Below, piece after piece: positions 11,158 to 24,547 of a stretch of 64,000 bases of DNA (its first letter is position 1; every line of letters begins with the position of its first letter). The notes under the pieces were generated by a model, which was not told where the DNA came from, searched no databases, and saw nothing but the letters and a program-made list of their open reading frames with translations. The stretch lies in the NCBI GenBank assembly GCA_014898425.1, contig RCSZ01000004.1, positions 2,480,001-2,544,000 of the forward strand, given 5' to 3'. The translations under genes and the position numbers were made by a program. This DNA is from Botryotinia globosa (taxonomy: Eukaryota; Ascomycota; Leotiomycetes; Helotiales; Sclerotiniaceae).

Positions 11158-14006
11158 ATGTCTTCGCAAGCTAGAGTTTCTTCACAATCTGAGCGAAGAT
11201 CGAATGATAATCCTAGATCACGCCCGCCATCTGCACTGGCTGGCGCAAGGAATGAGAGACCAGATGCACGTCGACGTCCCTCACCGCCACCAGGAGCTAC
11301 TGAATCGAATCATCGAAGAGCTCAATCGAGCTCACAACGGAGTAATAGAGGGGTAGAGGAGAGGAGGACTGAACGGGTACATATCTCAAGTAGAGAGACA
11401 GTAACGTCTAGAACAAGAAGTCCTGATCGTCGCGCGCCTACGGAACGTCCTAGAACCAATGATACATCCAGATCGCGCGGGGAAGAGATTCCGCTAAAAG
11501 CATCAAAAGCCGAAACTCAACCTGGTAAGATACCTTCTGAAGAGGAAAATATGCAGTTATTCTAAATATTACGGGTTTAGTATTACCATGGGATCCCCAA
11601 GTATCCTTAGTGCCGCACACAACTGCGCCATTAGCGTCCAGAATCTCCATTCCACCACTTGCTTCCCAAGCTCCCCAAGCGTTACAACCTCAGCCCCTCC
11701 ACGAATTGTCCCTGGAAGTACAAGAGGCAGCTATATTGGAGGATCTTCTGTTTGTGTTCATGGGTTATGAAGGGCAATATATTAGATTTGGGAAGGGCTA
11801 TGATCCCCTCATTGAGAAGGATCGTCTTGCGGGTCCCAGCTTTAGGATTTTACCAGGCTTGGACCCTAGTTTACAGGACCTAACCACGACTATGCTCAAG
11901 ATGGCTACGAATTACGGAGCAACCGAAGCTTTTGTTGAAGTACAAAGCCGAGAAGAGTTTGGAGCTGTCAATCATGCATTATGTGCTGCCATGAGGAAGC
12001 TTCTACAAGATTACCTCATTTTGATTGCTCAGCTCGAGACGCAATTTCTTACCAATCCATCATTTACTTTACACGTTCTAAACCTCCATACTCTTCCTAC
12101 GAGCCACATGATGCTTCAGTTATCTTCGCTTGCCCATGAAATATTGAAGAGAAATTCCATGCTGGAGGAAGATGAGGAAGATGGGGATGGAATGGATGAT
12201 TTCGAAAATATCTTAGAAAGTCTCCGTGAGGGTGGAGATCTTGGGCTTGGGAATATTCCAGGTAAAAAGATTTGCAAAGGTGGAAGCGTATTGGGTCTCA
12301 TCACAAAGCGACTGGAGACAATGTCTGGCGATCCGGCCGCCCGATCTCTCCTAACTTCACTGTTGAGAGATGCTAGTCGACCTTATATGATGATGCTCAA
12401 CGAGTGGTTGCATCACGGAAGTATCAAAGACCCACATGCAGAATTCCTAGTGAGAGAACAGAAAAGTATAAAGAGGGAGAGGTTGGAGGAAGATTACACC
12501 GACGAGTACTGGGAGAGACGATACACGATTAGGGATACTGATGTACCTCCTCAATTGGAAGGTGTGAAAGATAAAGTCCTCTTGGCCGGTAAATATTTGA
12601 ATGTCGTCCGTGAATGTGGGGGTGTAGATGTGAGCAAAGAGGTGAAAGACGTCCCTCGATCTTTTGATGACAATCGGTTTCTGGAAAATGTCAATAGTGC
12701 CTACGCGCATGCCAATGAGTCTTTACTCAATTTGCTTCTAACTGCTCATTCCTTACCTGCACGCTTAAGGTCCTTGAAGCACTATTTCTTTTTGGATCGC
12801 TCGGACTTCTTCTCTTATTTCCTCGAGCTCGGTAATTCTGAGTTACGAAAACCCCTTAAAGCTGTTAATACTAGTAAGCTTCAGTCATTACTGGATCTTG
12901 TTCTTCGACAACCTGGAAGTGTCGCTGCCCAGGATCCCTTCAAGGAAGACATCAAAGTTGAGATGAATGATATCAGCTTAACAAATATGTTGACCAGAGT
13001 AGTCAACATATCGGGTATTGAACAAGGAGAATCACTACAAACACCTGCTCAACCAGTCACTGAGAACGATAAGGCTGCTGTAGGGTTTACTTCTCTTCAA
13101 CTCGATTATTCTGTCCCATTTCCAGTATCTCTTGTCATCAGTAGGAAGACAGTCTGGAGATATCAAGCACTCTTTCGATACTTGTTGTCTTTGCGTTATC
13201 TCGAGCAACAACTTGTCACCTGCTGGCAAACCCACAACCGGGCCGCTACTTGGTCTCACAAAAGCTCGAATCGAAATCTTGAATTGTGGAAGCGAAGAGT
13301 GTTTACGTTGCGAGCACGAATGCTGGTGTTTGTGCAGCAACTTCTCTACTTTTGTACATCTGAAGTTATTGAACCAAACTGGCAGGGTTTGATGGCTAGA
13401 CTTAATGCAAAAGAAGATGACAAATTAGGGAAAATACCGGCCGTCAGAACAGTCGATGAACTCATGCAAGATCATGTCGACTTCCTTGATACTTGTATGA
13501 AGGAGTGTATGCTTACGAATAGTAGACTTTTGAGGGTATGTTAATCTATAATAATTGCTACTTTGAGCTCTACTAATGCTTCATAGATCCACTCTAAACT
13601 TATGTCAACCTGCACCATGTTCGCAACATTCACTTCATGGCTGTCAAGAGAATTGGAGAAGATCGACACGGATTTACTGGGTACAGAAAGACCCAGTACC
13701 ATGAACTCACAGCAATGGGCTCGCTACCAGCGTGATCGGGGTGCTAGAAATGGAGACGCTAACAATGGGAACCCATCTTTCGAAGGAGGTTTTGATGAAG
13801 CTCGACTCGAAAAGATGTATGAGATTATCAGAAAGTATGAGTTCAACTTTAGCAAGCATTTGCAGATTTTGTTAGATGCTCTTAACCATTATGCCGCCAC
13901 GGAAACTGTGGTGTTACTGGGATTATGTGCAAGATTGAGCACTGCCAATCAAGGCACTCAATTTAATGGCCTGCGGACTGATGAAGATGGCGCGGGACAA
14001 CAATAG
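11158..14006 (+). CDS. Gamma-tubulin complex component 2 (Spc97/Alp4/GCP2 family)
   Basis: A component of the gamma-tubulin small complex, which nucleates microtubules at the spindle pole body. Exons 11158..11524, 11581..13535 and 13587..14006 join to 913 residues. The first 120 residues are Arg/Ser/Pro-rich and probably disordered. The GCP N-terminal domain begins near AAILEDLLFVFMGYEG; the region around residue 520 (LKHYFFLDRSDFFSYFLEL) and the later LDYSVPFPVSLVISRK then YQALFRYLLSLRYLE are the conserved GCP core. The 'SDFF' form of the core motif and the linker with EYWERRY favour GCP2 over GCP3. The ATG at 11158 is chosen because it opens the frame just after an in-frame-unrelated ATG-TGA at 11147. 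The second exon is long and uninterrupted. Confidence 0.9.
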
Positions 14007-15278
14007 TGTTTTCGTTTATTTGGCATTCTTGTCGGTCTAGAATTTGGCATGGCATGTTGTGATGATATCCAGGGATGCAAATATGGAGTGCTGGCGTCGG
14101 TTAATACTTTCATGTTTATTGGCGGTGTTGTTAAGATACTGGAAGCGAATCCTTTGTGACGATTTGCATGTAGAGATAAAGCAAGAGATACTTCAAGCTA
14201 CATAATGCAACACAATAACAATAATAACAGTAACAACAACAACAACGTTAGATGGTAATGCCCTTTTCGAATCTTGATTGCACGGAGTCCATGTATACCA
14301 CACTGGGGTAAGATATTCGTCTCCATACAGTCGGAATATTATTATGGTCAAATGTGACGTTGTGCCGTGCCGTAGGAGGGGCAATTTTCTCGGCGCCCGA
14401 AAGTTTTTGTGACAAATTTTGTAGGGAACATTAACCTTAACCACCGCGAAATTAAATGGTGGTACTGTACTGTACTGTGCAAACAAACATACTTCAAACA
14501 GTGACACAAAGCTCTCAAGGTCCGAAAAATAGTTAAAAAGGTACTTAGGTAGTAGGTGTTGATAAGATATATCTGCCTCTCTTATCATTCTGCTTGCGTG
14601 CTCGCAGCTTCATTGCAATTGCCTATAGAACTGAGAATTCATTGTTCTATTGTTCATTGCATCCACCACCATCATTGGAGGGAACTACGAATTGTGGAGT
14701 TGATACATAAGGTTAATCATTGGTCCAAATTTTGTCTCGATTGACATCTATATCTATATAATTTTCTGGAACCTTTTCTATCACCTCCCTCTCTTAGCTT
14801 TGTACATCTATCAGTACACCACTTCACCACCAATTCGTTTGCAGCAAACCTCCGTAGTACAATCACCAATACAAAACAATCCAAGTACATGCTGCGAGAC
14901 GTAGCAGATCGTTGGGCTCGTAAAAGGTATTTTGGCTAGTATCCATCTAGCCCTCTTCATTCTTTATTATCATTTCGAGGATCTAGTCTAGCCTACTTGA
15001 AAAGAGTATATCTTCACAAAAAGGCAACAAAAAGGTACCATACTTCACTACTGGCCCTTGCTTTCAATCTGCCAATCTATATTAGGTTATTTAGGGCTTT
15101 AATTCTGCTATTGGTGAAGGCGTGGCGGGGTCGATATAAATTGACAACCTCACGGGTTGTCGCCGCCTTCACCGCCCATATATCTCAGAAGCTTCAATGA
15201 ATTATTGCTAACATCATTTGTTTTCAGTTTCTATATCACTTCGACAACAACACAATTTGCAGATCCTTAACTTTCAAG
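14007..15278. other. Intergenic region and leader of the reductase gene
   Basis: The left half is the 3' side of GCP2, with CAA/AATAA-type simple sequence at 14205-14246. The right half is the promoter and long leader of the methylenetetrahydrofolate reductase gene; it holds a small upstream frame (14889-14939) and a good 3' splice site ending at 15228 (tgctaac branch site, then ttttcag), so a leader intron is likely. Its donor is ambiguous. Confidence 0.55.
14889..14939 (+). promoter_or_regulatory. Upstream reading frame in the reductase leader
   Basis: ATG plus 15 further codons and TAG, rich in Arg/Lys (encodes MLRDVADRWARKRYFG). It precedes the main ATG by about 340 bp on the genome. Whether it is in the transcript depends on the transcription start and leader intron. 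Confidence 0.35.
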
Positions 15279-17205
15279 ATGCACATCAAAGACATGCTCT
15301 CGGAGGCCGAAAGGTCGGGCAACCCCTCTTTCTCTTTCGAATTTTTCCCACCCAAAACTGCTCAAGGTGTACAAAATCTTTACGATCGTATGGACCGCAT
15401 GCATGGGTTAGGTCCTAGTTTCATTGATATTACCTGGGGTGCAGGTGGCCGTCTCGCTCAATTGACCTGTGAGATGGTAGGAGTGGCTCAATCGCAATAT
15501 GGATTGGAGACTTGCATGCATTTAACTTGTACCGACATGGGAAAGGAGAAGGTCGATGAAGCTCTCAGAAATGCCTACAAAGCTGGGTGCACGAACATTC
15601 TTGCTCTTAGAGGAGATCCGCCAAGAGAAAAGGAAAAGTGGGAGGCAACTGAAGGAGGATTTCAATATGCGAAAGATCTTGTTCACCATATTCGTCAAAC
15701 ATATGGCAATCATTTTGATATTGGAGTTGCTGGATATCCCGAGGGTTGCGATGATCAGGACGATGAAGATCTGTTATTAGATCATTTGAAGGAGAAAGTT
15801 GACGCGGGTGCCACTTTTATTGTCACACAAATGTTCTACGATGTCGACAATTTCATCGATTGGTTGGGAAAAGTCAAAGCAAGAGGTGTCAACGTTCCTG
15901 TCATCCCAGGAATTATGCCCATTAACACATACGCAAGTTTCCTTCGAAGATGTAACCATATGGGGTGCAAGATCCCACCAAAGTGGAGTGCAGCTCTCGA
16001 AGAGGTCAAGAATGATGATGCCGCTGTGCGAAACATCGGAAAAGATCTAGTTGCTGAGATGTGCCGTCGAATTCTTCAAGCTGGAGTGCATCATCTACAT
16101 TTCTACACCATGAATTTAGCTCAGGCAACTCGTATGGTGCTCGACGAACTTCGTTTGACTCCATCAAATCAACGTCCATTGAAGCATGCACTTCCATGGA
16201 GACAATCTCTTGGCCTTGGTCGTAGAGAGGAAGACGTTCGTCCAATCTTCTGGAAAAACCGAAACAAGTCTTATGTGGCTAGAACCCAGGACTGGGATGA
16301 ATTTCCCAACGGTAGATGGGGAGACTCGAGATCTCCTGCTTTCGGTGAACTGGATGCTTATGGAATCGGGTTGAAGGGTAGCAACGAACAGAACATTAAG
16401 CTCTGGGGTCAGCCTAAGTCTATCAAAGACATCGCGGAACTCTTCGTCAGTTACCTTGAAAATAACATAGAAAGTCTTCCTTGGAGTGAAGCTCCAATCT
16501 CAAGCGAAGCAGATATCATTAAGTCTGATTTGATTGAGCTCAATCGACGTGGATTTCTTACCATCAACTCTCAGCCTGCTGTTGATGGTGTCAAGTCATC
16601 TGATCCTGTGTATGGCTGGGGACCTACCAATGGTTATGTCTACCAGAAAGCTTATTTGGAACTTTTGGTCGCTCCTGATATGATGCCAGAGTTAGTGCGT
16701 CGTATTCAGCAAGAACCCGATCTGACTTACTATGCTGTCAAGAAGACTGGCGATGTGCAAACAAACGCACAAAGTGATGGGCCAAATGCTGTCACTTGGG
16801 GAGTATTTCCTGGAAAGGAGATTGTTCAACCTACTATTGTCGAGACTATTAGTTTCCTGGCATGGAAAGATGAGGCATTCCGTCTGGGAACAGACTGGGC
16901 TCATTGCCACTCTGCACTTAGCCCAAGTCGTGGACTCATTGAATCCATTATGGATTCGTGGTATCTTGTCAACATTGGTAAGTTGATTCTCAATCTCTAT
17001 TTTTGAGATTACAAATGAAGCTAACATAAACTTAGTTCATAACGACTTCCATAAGTCACATGGGCTCTTCCCACTCTTCGATGGGCTTACTGTAAAGAAT
17101 CTCAACGAATCTTTCGAAACTTCCGAGAATGGTGATGTTGATGGTGTACGATTTATCGAACCCCAAACCGTCCCACTGACAAACGGAGAGGCCAATGGCC
17201 ATTAA
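15279..17205 (+). CDS. MET13: Methylenetetrahydrofolate reductase
   Basis: An FAD enzyme that reduces 5,10-methylene-THF to 5-methyl-THF, the methyl donor for methionine synthesis; cytosolic. Exons 15279..16977 and 17036..17205 give 622 residues. The N-terminal barrel shows FEFFPPKT (residues 20-27; E21 matches the catalytic Glu of the bacterial enzyme), ITWGAGG (51-57), LALRGDPP (108-115; D113 matches the flavin-contacting Asp) and later TQMFYDVDNF and PGIMPI. The C-terminal half is the eukaryotic regulatory domain that binds S-adenosylmethionine (DEFPNGRWGDSRSPAFGELD, GWGPTNGYVYQKAYLE, VTWGVFPGKEI). The ATG is directly preceded by a pyrimidine-rich leader. Fungi have two such enzymes; YDRMDRM, GFQYAKDL and SYVARTQ resemble Met13 more than Met12, judged from memory of the family. 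Confidence 0.95.
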
Positions 17206-19857
17206 TACTTTCAACATGATTATACTTACTTAAACTTTTTCAACACGACTTTACGATTCAACATGCATGAGGATGGGTTCACAATGGTTTTATCGCATTT
17301 AACATTGCATTTAGCGCTGGTGTTTATGGGCAAACTTCAACAAGTTTGGCGTTCAAAAAGGGATCTCAACGATCTCTAATATGGAATGAAAGGGAATGGG
17401 TGGGGGTTTATAAAAGCAACGGCCAATATTTTTTAATGGAATGGGGCACGTACTTGGACGGACTTGTGATATCATTGCCTTCAACGGCGCTTTTATAGAT
17501 GAGCGATTCGTTAGTGTTTATTATTGCAGACAGCTTCTTTCGAGATATTGGTGTTGAAATACATGATATATTGAATTAATTGAAGATTGTCTTTTTTTGC
17601 ACACTATTTGAGATTTTATTGCTCTGCGAGTGAAGGAAATTTGATGCTCTTGTAGTCATTTCGCTAAGTGTGTAGATAGCTCGACTTTCTTAGTCACTTG
17701 GTAATCAAACAACTTGCAATGCCCCCCAATCTTCAACAATTGTTCTCTCTTCTCTATAACATGTTCAGATGCAACCTTATTAGAGGTTCATGTTCTTCCC
17801 TTACTCATTCCCTGTCGTCTGAAGAGCGAAAATTCACTCCAAGTTATTCACTTATCTAGGGATCTTTCTGCCTTATGTAAGTTTTTATTACATCTAGATT
17901 CCCCGGCCGTATATGTCATGTCAGATATCTCCCATCTGGGTACGCAACCCAGTTCAACTCCCTCGCTTGCTAATATTGTCTAATATTGCTTATTAATCTA
18001 CCCGGAAATGTGAATCCTCAAAACGTCTGAATACACCTGTTGAACACAGCTCACAATTAGAATCTCTGATTGGATAGGTAGGTATTGTTATTATTATTAT
18101 GATAAAGATATTACATACACAGCGCGGTATCATGTAGTAGGTACTGTTCTGTGAGTTCAACTTGATAGGTACCTGTATACACTTCGATATGATATGAAAG
18201 TTCGGAGCAAGAATTACATTACAATATGTGAGAGGAGAGGAGAGGAGAGGAGATGAACATCAATATGAAAATGAAAATGTATCTGTTACATAAGAAACTG
18301 CGATATCATACCTCTCTCTCTCCGCCCTCTTCTTCTCTTCTCGCTCCCCACAATCCCATATTCACCCTATCTATCTATAATATGCACTAGTTGGTAAATA
18401 TAGTAAATACAATAAATATAGTACTCCCCTCCTACCACCCACCTCCTGGCATACAAATCCCAACATCATACCTCTTCCTCCAAAAGCAAACGCAAAAGCA
18501 AAAGCAAAAGCAGAAACTACGCCTCCAGATTCGAAATCTCATTTTACACCCCATTTCATCTCACTATTCTCTCCACCCACATCTTATCTCATCTCCTCTC
18601 CTCTCCGTGCCCTCCCCTCGCTCCCCGTACTCAAACCCAAACCCTCTCCATCTGCTCCATACTTTCCAACCCATCTATCATATTCTATATCTACGAAAGA
18701 GTATTTCCTATCTTCCCATTCCATGGCAAAACCTTTGTCCTCCAAATCCCATCTCCAAAAATCCTTCCTACAATTTTTACTTTTAGCTACTTTACTCATT
18801 CCATATCCTCCTAGACACCACAAATATAATTTTACGCCAATCCTTCATCACTTCCCCAATCTCTTATATACAAAATACAACGCAATCAGGATGTGAAAGG
18901 AGCACATGAGAATTTATGAATTTTAAAGCTTTTTTTGATTCTATCTAGTATATAATATAATACCTCCCGAATTTCTTCTCTTCCTAACGAAAGAGTTTCA
19001 TCAGTAGGTACCAATCAATCGTTTTATCTTAACCCATCCCAATATACCCATGCATTCCACCCCAATTTTCCCCTCAAGCTGTGGCGCAATGTAAAAGTAG
19101 CAAAGAACAAACAAACACCCGAAAAGAGCAAGCGAGCGCAACCCCCGAAAAAGCTGAGCTGTGAAGAAATAGAGAAGTGTTGCATATAAAAATACATACA
19201 GCCATTTCTATCAATCGCGCCCCTTTTCTGTCCCGCCAACTATCTCATCCAGCAAGCAAGAAGCTAAAGCTGTATTGTATTGCAATACCAAAGTGTAGAT
19301 TTTGTGGTGATAATGTATTTTTTTTGTCCTTGTCTGTTGCGTGAGCGAAGGCCAATCCTCTTTTCTTCCACCCAAATCGTCTCATATGCTTTTCATCATC
19401 CCGGTCAAAGGACATCTCATCTCCTCCTCCAACAACCCATCATAACAACGTCTCTATAAACAAGGTACCAATTGAAAAAAAAAGCAAGGCCATCTAATGC
19501 AGCGCTTAAAGAAGCTGATATCCGTCTATAACATTTTCTTTCATTTCCCCATTCCCGAAATCTGAATGAAAAGTAATATTGTCCTGCTGAACAGGGACAA
19601 TAAATGCGAATGAAATAAAATCTCCCACAACACAAAAATTGCTGGGCCTATATTCACAACTCATCCCTTCGCCGCCAAATGCAATGCTAATATATAAAAC
19701 CACGCAAACTTTTCTTGAGATCGAATGTACTCTGTAAATCTCGACGCTGTTGGATGGAGCGGAGAAAACCAAGGAAAATGTAACAACGCCCATGCAATGC
19801 AATAAAAACCGTCTATAAGTTGCCCCACCCAAACGTATTATTCGTGTCAACTCGCTC
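17206..19857. other. Intergenic region between convergent genes
   Basis: This is the shared 3' side of the reductase and the C2H2 regulator. I see no gene. It contains pyrimidine-rich tracts, a GAGAG repeat (18231-18254) and a short AAAAGC repeat (about 18490-18512). Part of the right half is probably the 3' untranslated region of the regulator. Confidence 0.6.
18231..18254. repeat. GAGAG simple repeat
   Basis: About five copies of the pentamer gagag, purine-only, in non-coding DNA. Confidence 0.7.
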
Positions 19858-22800
19858 TTAAATGTTGGTATGTACACCCTGCACCGGAGAGTCGATCTTT
19901 GCGTTTACTGGCCTGAACAATTGAGCCATGTCCAGTGTCAAGTTCGCTACCCCAAAGTCCTTGTCAATGTCACTGACTGATCCGGGTTCCTCTCCTCGTT
20001 TTGCCGTGTCAGTGGAGGCCCATCGCTTGGAAAACTTCAGCAGTTGAATCACATGTGTGAATCTTTGATCCGAAGGCATCTGCCAATCGGGTTTTTGAGA
20101 AAGCATACACTTCTGAAGCCAGTAAAAATGTGCACCATCGCGACAGAATCCGAAACGGCGAGAGTAAGAGGATCCTGGTGGATATTGGACACTAATGTCC
20201 TCATCCCAAGCTTTCTTCCACTTTTCAAAGGCGGTTGTGACAGTTTTCAAAAGTTGATGAGAATGTGGAGATTGGCCGTCAACAGGAGTTGCTCGGCCAC
20301 TGTTGTTTGCACTTGGTGCTCCACTACCGCCTTGATCCCCGCTCCTAACTACCCAATCGTTTTGACTTAATGGTGTATTTGCTCCACTGTTCAAGGATGC
20401 AGCGGTTTGCCCAGATTCTTGCGACATCTGTTTTTGAGCAGTCCACAATTGTACATGAAGGGCATGAATCAAAACGAATTTAGAGAATAAGTTCGTGGTT
20501 CCTGGCTGCATTTCATATGTGTGATGCATCAGGGTTCGAAGCACGGTGTGCATTTCTGGTTGCTTGCGACGACGGCTACCTTCAGGGTTCTTTTGGGCCG
20601 AGACCGCAGCACCATTGAGCCCGAGAGCATCGGCGCACTCTGCAGAAGTGCGAGCTTCCCATGCAGCGTCATCGGCGGGAAGAGGAAGGCGGATCTCTAA
20701 CGGATCGAATGAAGGAGCAATATTGAAGAATATAACCAAAGCAGAATCCAACAAAAAGATCATGTAAAGTAGCCTCGATCTCTTTTCCTGCTCAACCCAC
20801 GCGTTCCAATCGAAGTTTGCGGCAACAAAAGCGTCTACGTTTACATGACCTTGGTGCAAGACGCTAAAAGAGTTTGTGGTCATTGGTTGAGTAAGACCCG
20901 CCCTTCTGGCCAAAGAAACAACCATAGGGAAGTCACGTCGGGCTTTCTCGCGTTGCAGTGGTGTACCATGCCATGTGAAAAGCATTTGCATCAAGAAAAT
21001 TGCTGCGATTTGTTCAATCTCAGATTTGGATGATCCGATTGGTTCATTGGCATATTCAGCATTTTGCGCGCGAGAGATAACTGAGTAGACTTGAGAATTG
21101 GACTCTATAACCATCTTTACAATCTCCATCATCTCGCGGACTTGGGCTGGGCTCATACGATCAGAGTAAACTGCACCAATGCAGATCATACCTAGTAGAA
21201 GACCTTCATAAGAATCGGTGATACGAAATGTTGACATATGAATGATAGGAAAATGACCCTGGAAATTGCTAAAATGTTCAAGAAAGTGTTTAATATTGTC
21301 GGCCGAGAGGAATTTTCGAATTTCTTGGCTGCGAGCATTAAATTGTGGATTTGTTGCAAGGCAAAAATTTAGCAATTGGCTTGAAATTTGCTGGAGCGGA
21401 TCATTTGGAGCTGGGATATTCCAATTGGAGAAATCAGAGCCAGGAATATCGGAAGCACCAGGATAGACACCAGTGAGGAAACCGTGGTTAGAAGATTCTT
21501 GTTTAATTTGTATTTGTGAGTTCGCGAGATTCGAATTATATGGTTCTTGTTTTATTTGCATTTGTTGGTTCGCGAGGTTCGAGTTGTTGTAAGGAGTCAT
21601 GAAGTTGTTTTGACCGTTCGATTGCATGTGAGGCCATTCGAGTATCGAATGTTGGCTGGCGTTCGCTCCTGCATAGACAGGCATCGGAGGTCGCCCGTTA
21701 GAAACAGTTGACATTCCCTCCATCGACTGCGCATGCAAGTTAGCAGTGTTGCCTTGAGAAGCAAAATCGTAGCTCTGACTGTAAGAATGACCATTCTGTC
21801 CATTTGGCATACTGAATGCCATGGCAGGGTTCATAGCGGAAGACATAGTACTCGGCATCCCTCCTCCGTAACCTTGATCAAAACTCGATCGACTTGAACC
21901 GCCTGCAGCAGGTCCACCAATTCTTCGGTCTCTGCTATCGGGGTTGCCTAGTCGCTGAAGGTCGTTCGAAGCTTTCGAAGCTTGATCATCTGTTAGGTTA
22001 GAGCTAGCATCGGCAATACTTCCATCAGGAACGACACCAAATGGGTGCATTGAGCCATCATTTGGCATACCATTGTTTGGCATGCCATTCATGCCATTCA
22101 TACCCATAATATCAGATTCTGGGCCCATTGTCTGATGTGCCTTTGGTCCTGGATGTGACTTCTTTAGGTGTGCTTGTGCATGAGACAAGTGACTTGCTCC
22201 TGTAGGGTTTCCACGGCGAATTGAACATTTTTGGAAATGACGTTTCAAAATATCACTGCGAGAAAAGGTATCACGACAAAGTACGCACATGTACGGACGA
22301 TCTCCAGTATCTAGGGGGTGTTAAAGACTCACTCAACAATGGACGGATATGATATTGGGGAGATACTCACGTCTCAATAAATGACGCTTAAGATGCTTGG
22401 CATGAAGGTACGTCTTGGTACAATGAGGACAAGGGAATTTTCCATCGGCATCCTTTGCGGGGATCATGGCATTTTTTGTGGATCCAGGGCCAGTAGCAGT
22501 GACCTGCGGGCGACCCGGAGCACTAGGTAATATTCCTCTTCGACCCTGCGAACCCACTACATGGGTAGGAGGTTCTTCTGCAAGCACTTGCTGCAGCATA
22601 TTGGGCTGAGAGTAAGCCGAATGCATCGACAGATGTTGTGGGACATTGCTCGCCGGCATTGGTCTCAGAGGGGGGCCTCGACTATTTGCAGGAGCAGGAG
22701 CAATTGGCTGATTGTGTGATAAAGCACCAGACGATTGGGGCATCATCGAGGGCGAAGGACGGTATTGATGTTGCGGGGGTTGCTGCTGATAAGAATTTCC

Positions 22801-23100
22801 ATACATCATTTGTGCGGGCCTGGATTGTGCCCCAACCTGTTGATATCCTAAACTAGCAGATCCTGGAGTGTTTGGAGTGCCTGGAGTGCGGGGAGTATGA
22901 GGCGCGCTCCATGATTGTTGCTGCTGCTGCTGCTGCTGTTGTTGTTGCATGGCAGCGTGTTGCTGCGGTTGAAGAGGCGGCAAAGTGTGAGGAGGCAAGT
23001 TCGAATTATGTTGCAACTGGTGCGGTGAAATACCAGGAAGCGGCGAATATGGAGAGTTTCCGTTGCTCATCGCGTTTGAATGATATTGGGCGTTGTCCAT
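19858..23100 (-). CDS. C2H2-type zinc finger transcription factor with fungal-specific regulatory domain
   Basis: Exons 22371..23100 and 19858..22310 (60-bp intron) encode 1060 residues. The N-terminal 200 are Gln/Pro/Ser-rich with an 11-Gln run (52-62). Two adjacent fingers follow: the first has C224, C227, H240, H244, joined by TGDRP to the second with C252, C255, H268 and C272 (C2HC). The splice site falls inside the last His codon of finger 1. A long Asn/Met/Gly/Gln-rich linker leads to a fungal-specific transcription factor region (about residues 460-720) with LLGMICIGAVYSDRMS and RSRLLYMIFLLDSALVIFFN. Fungi have several regulators with this two-finger plus regulatory-domain layout, linked to stress or development; I cannot name the orthologue. 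The gene has over 6 kb without another gene upstream, which would suit a heavily regulated gene. Confidence 0.9.
22915..22947 (-). repeat. CAG/CAA trinucleotide tract coding for 11 glutamines
   Basis: Six CAG codons flanked by CAA codons (three before, two after in coding direction) encode Q52-Q62 of the C2H2 regulator. Such tracts tend to vary in length between strains. Confidence 0.9.
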
Positions 23101-24471
23101 TACGAGTATGGACTTTTTAGTTCGAACTTTCTTGACTGAAAGATCGATTACTCAATCATAAAAAACCTTTCGCTGTACCGTCTGTGTGACCGAACCTTGA
23201 TATCTAGTTCTCGAGATTGAACTACGATAAACTGCGATCCAATTGGTTTTCTCGCGTCGAAATATTTACAGGTGAAGTTTTCGAGTTTTTTCTTCTTTTT
23301 TTCCCGTCAACGGATGTACGTGTTGCAGCGCCTTGTCAATGGGATTAAACCGTAGAAAGTTTGAATGGTCCCTGCGTCAAGAACGATGCGCGCCGTAACC
23401 AATATGATATCGAGGTCGTTATGGAGAATGGATAACAGTTTGGGGGTAGCTTGAACGAAGCGCGACGAAGTCTTGCTTTGAGGCTCAAGATGTTTACTCT
23501 GAATTGTTCGTGTTCGAAGCAATAAGTGGATCCAAAGAAGACTTTATCCGTCCAAAAGATGGGCGCAAATAAACGCGGTGGTGGGGAACTTTTTTTTTTT
23601 TTGCGAGTATGAAGATGCGGTCGATCAACAGGGTCCCTTCAACGCTTTTTAGGAACCAGAAAAAAAAATAAAGAATCCGCCAAAGAAGTTTGAAAGCTGT
23701 CTCTCTGTAGCACGGCGTCTATTAAACTGGAGATTGAGGGGGTGGGATGCGGGAAGGAAGGTATGCTTGTTGCCTTTTTACCTTTCCTCGATCAATCTTC
23801 AAACCGGATGGGAAAAGTTATAAGAGTGGACACAGAGTAGATTCGGTGGGTTGAAACTTGAAAGATGGATGGTAAGAAAGGTAGTAAGATGGAGAAGAAA
23901 AACGACGGACGTCTGTTTGAGTGGAGAGGGCCTCACAAGAAATTTTCTCTCTCTCTCTGTCTCTTCTTGAGGGAAAAAAAAAAGGAAAAGGGAAAAATTG
24001 AATAGTACTAGGTAGTGTTCGGTATTTAGTGCGATGATTGAGTAAGGATTTTCTTCCCTGTATCAATAAGATGATGCCGCTTTATGGAAGATATGTTCCT
24101 CTTTCGGTGATAGAATGAAAGAAAGTGATTTTCAAATGAATATTCCTTCGCCTTCATGGATTGAAATAGAATACAGTAGTTTGGATTTATAACGGTGAGG
24201 ATGGGATGATGGGATGATGGTTGAGAGCGGAAAAAATGCATTAGCTTAACAAAGCATTGACATGGCAAGCACGATCGAGTAGACAGGACAAGGTAGCGAC
24301 AGACACAAGTACGGCTTAGAGTTTAGATGGTTTAGATGTGTATTCCAAAACTCTTGTCATGTTCCTTTACCTAGTCGTCGCGTACCAAATTGACCAATAC
24401 TTTCTAGTGCACAAGATGCCGTAGATGTTGCGTGGGTAGATGTTGGTTCTAATGTCACACTCGCAGTATCT

Positions 24472-24547
24472 ACTCTCTCGTCAATCTATCACGATTCACT
24501 ACAGTATTCACTCTCTCGTCAATCTATCACGATTCACTACGCTATTC
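24472..24547. repeat. Tandem duplication, two 38-bp units
   Basis: The unit starting actctctcgtcaatctatca is present twice head to tail with only two differences near the unit end. A further decayed partial copy may follow. It lies in non-coding DNA. Confidence 0.85.
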
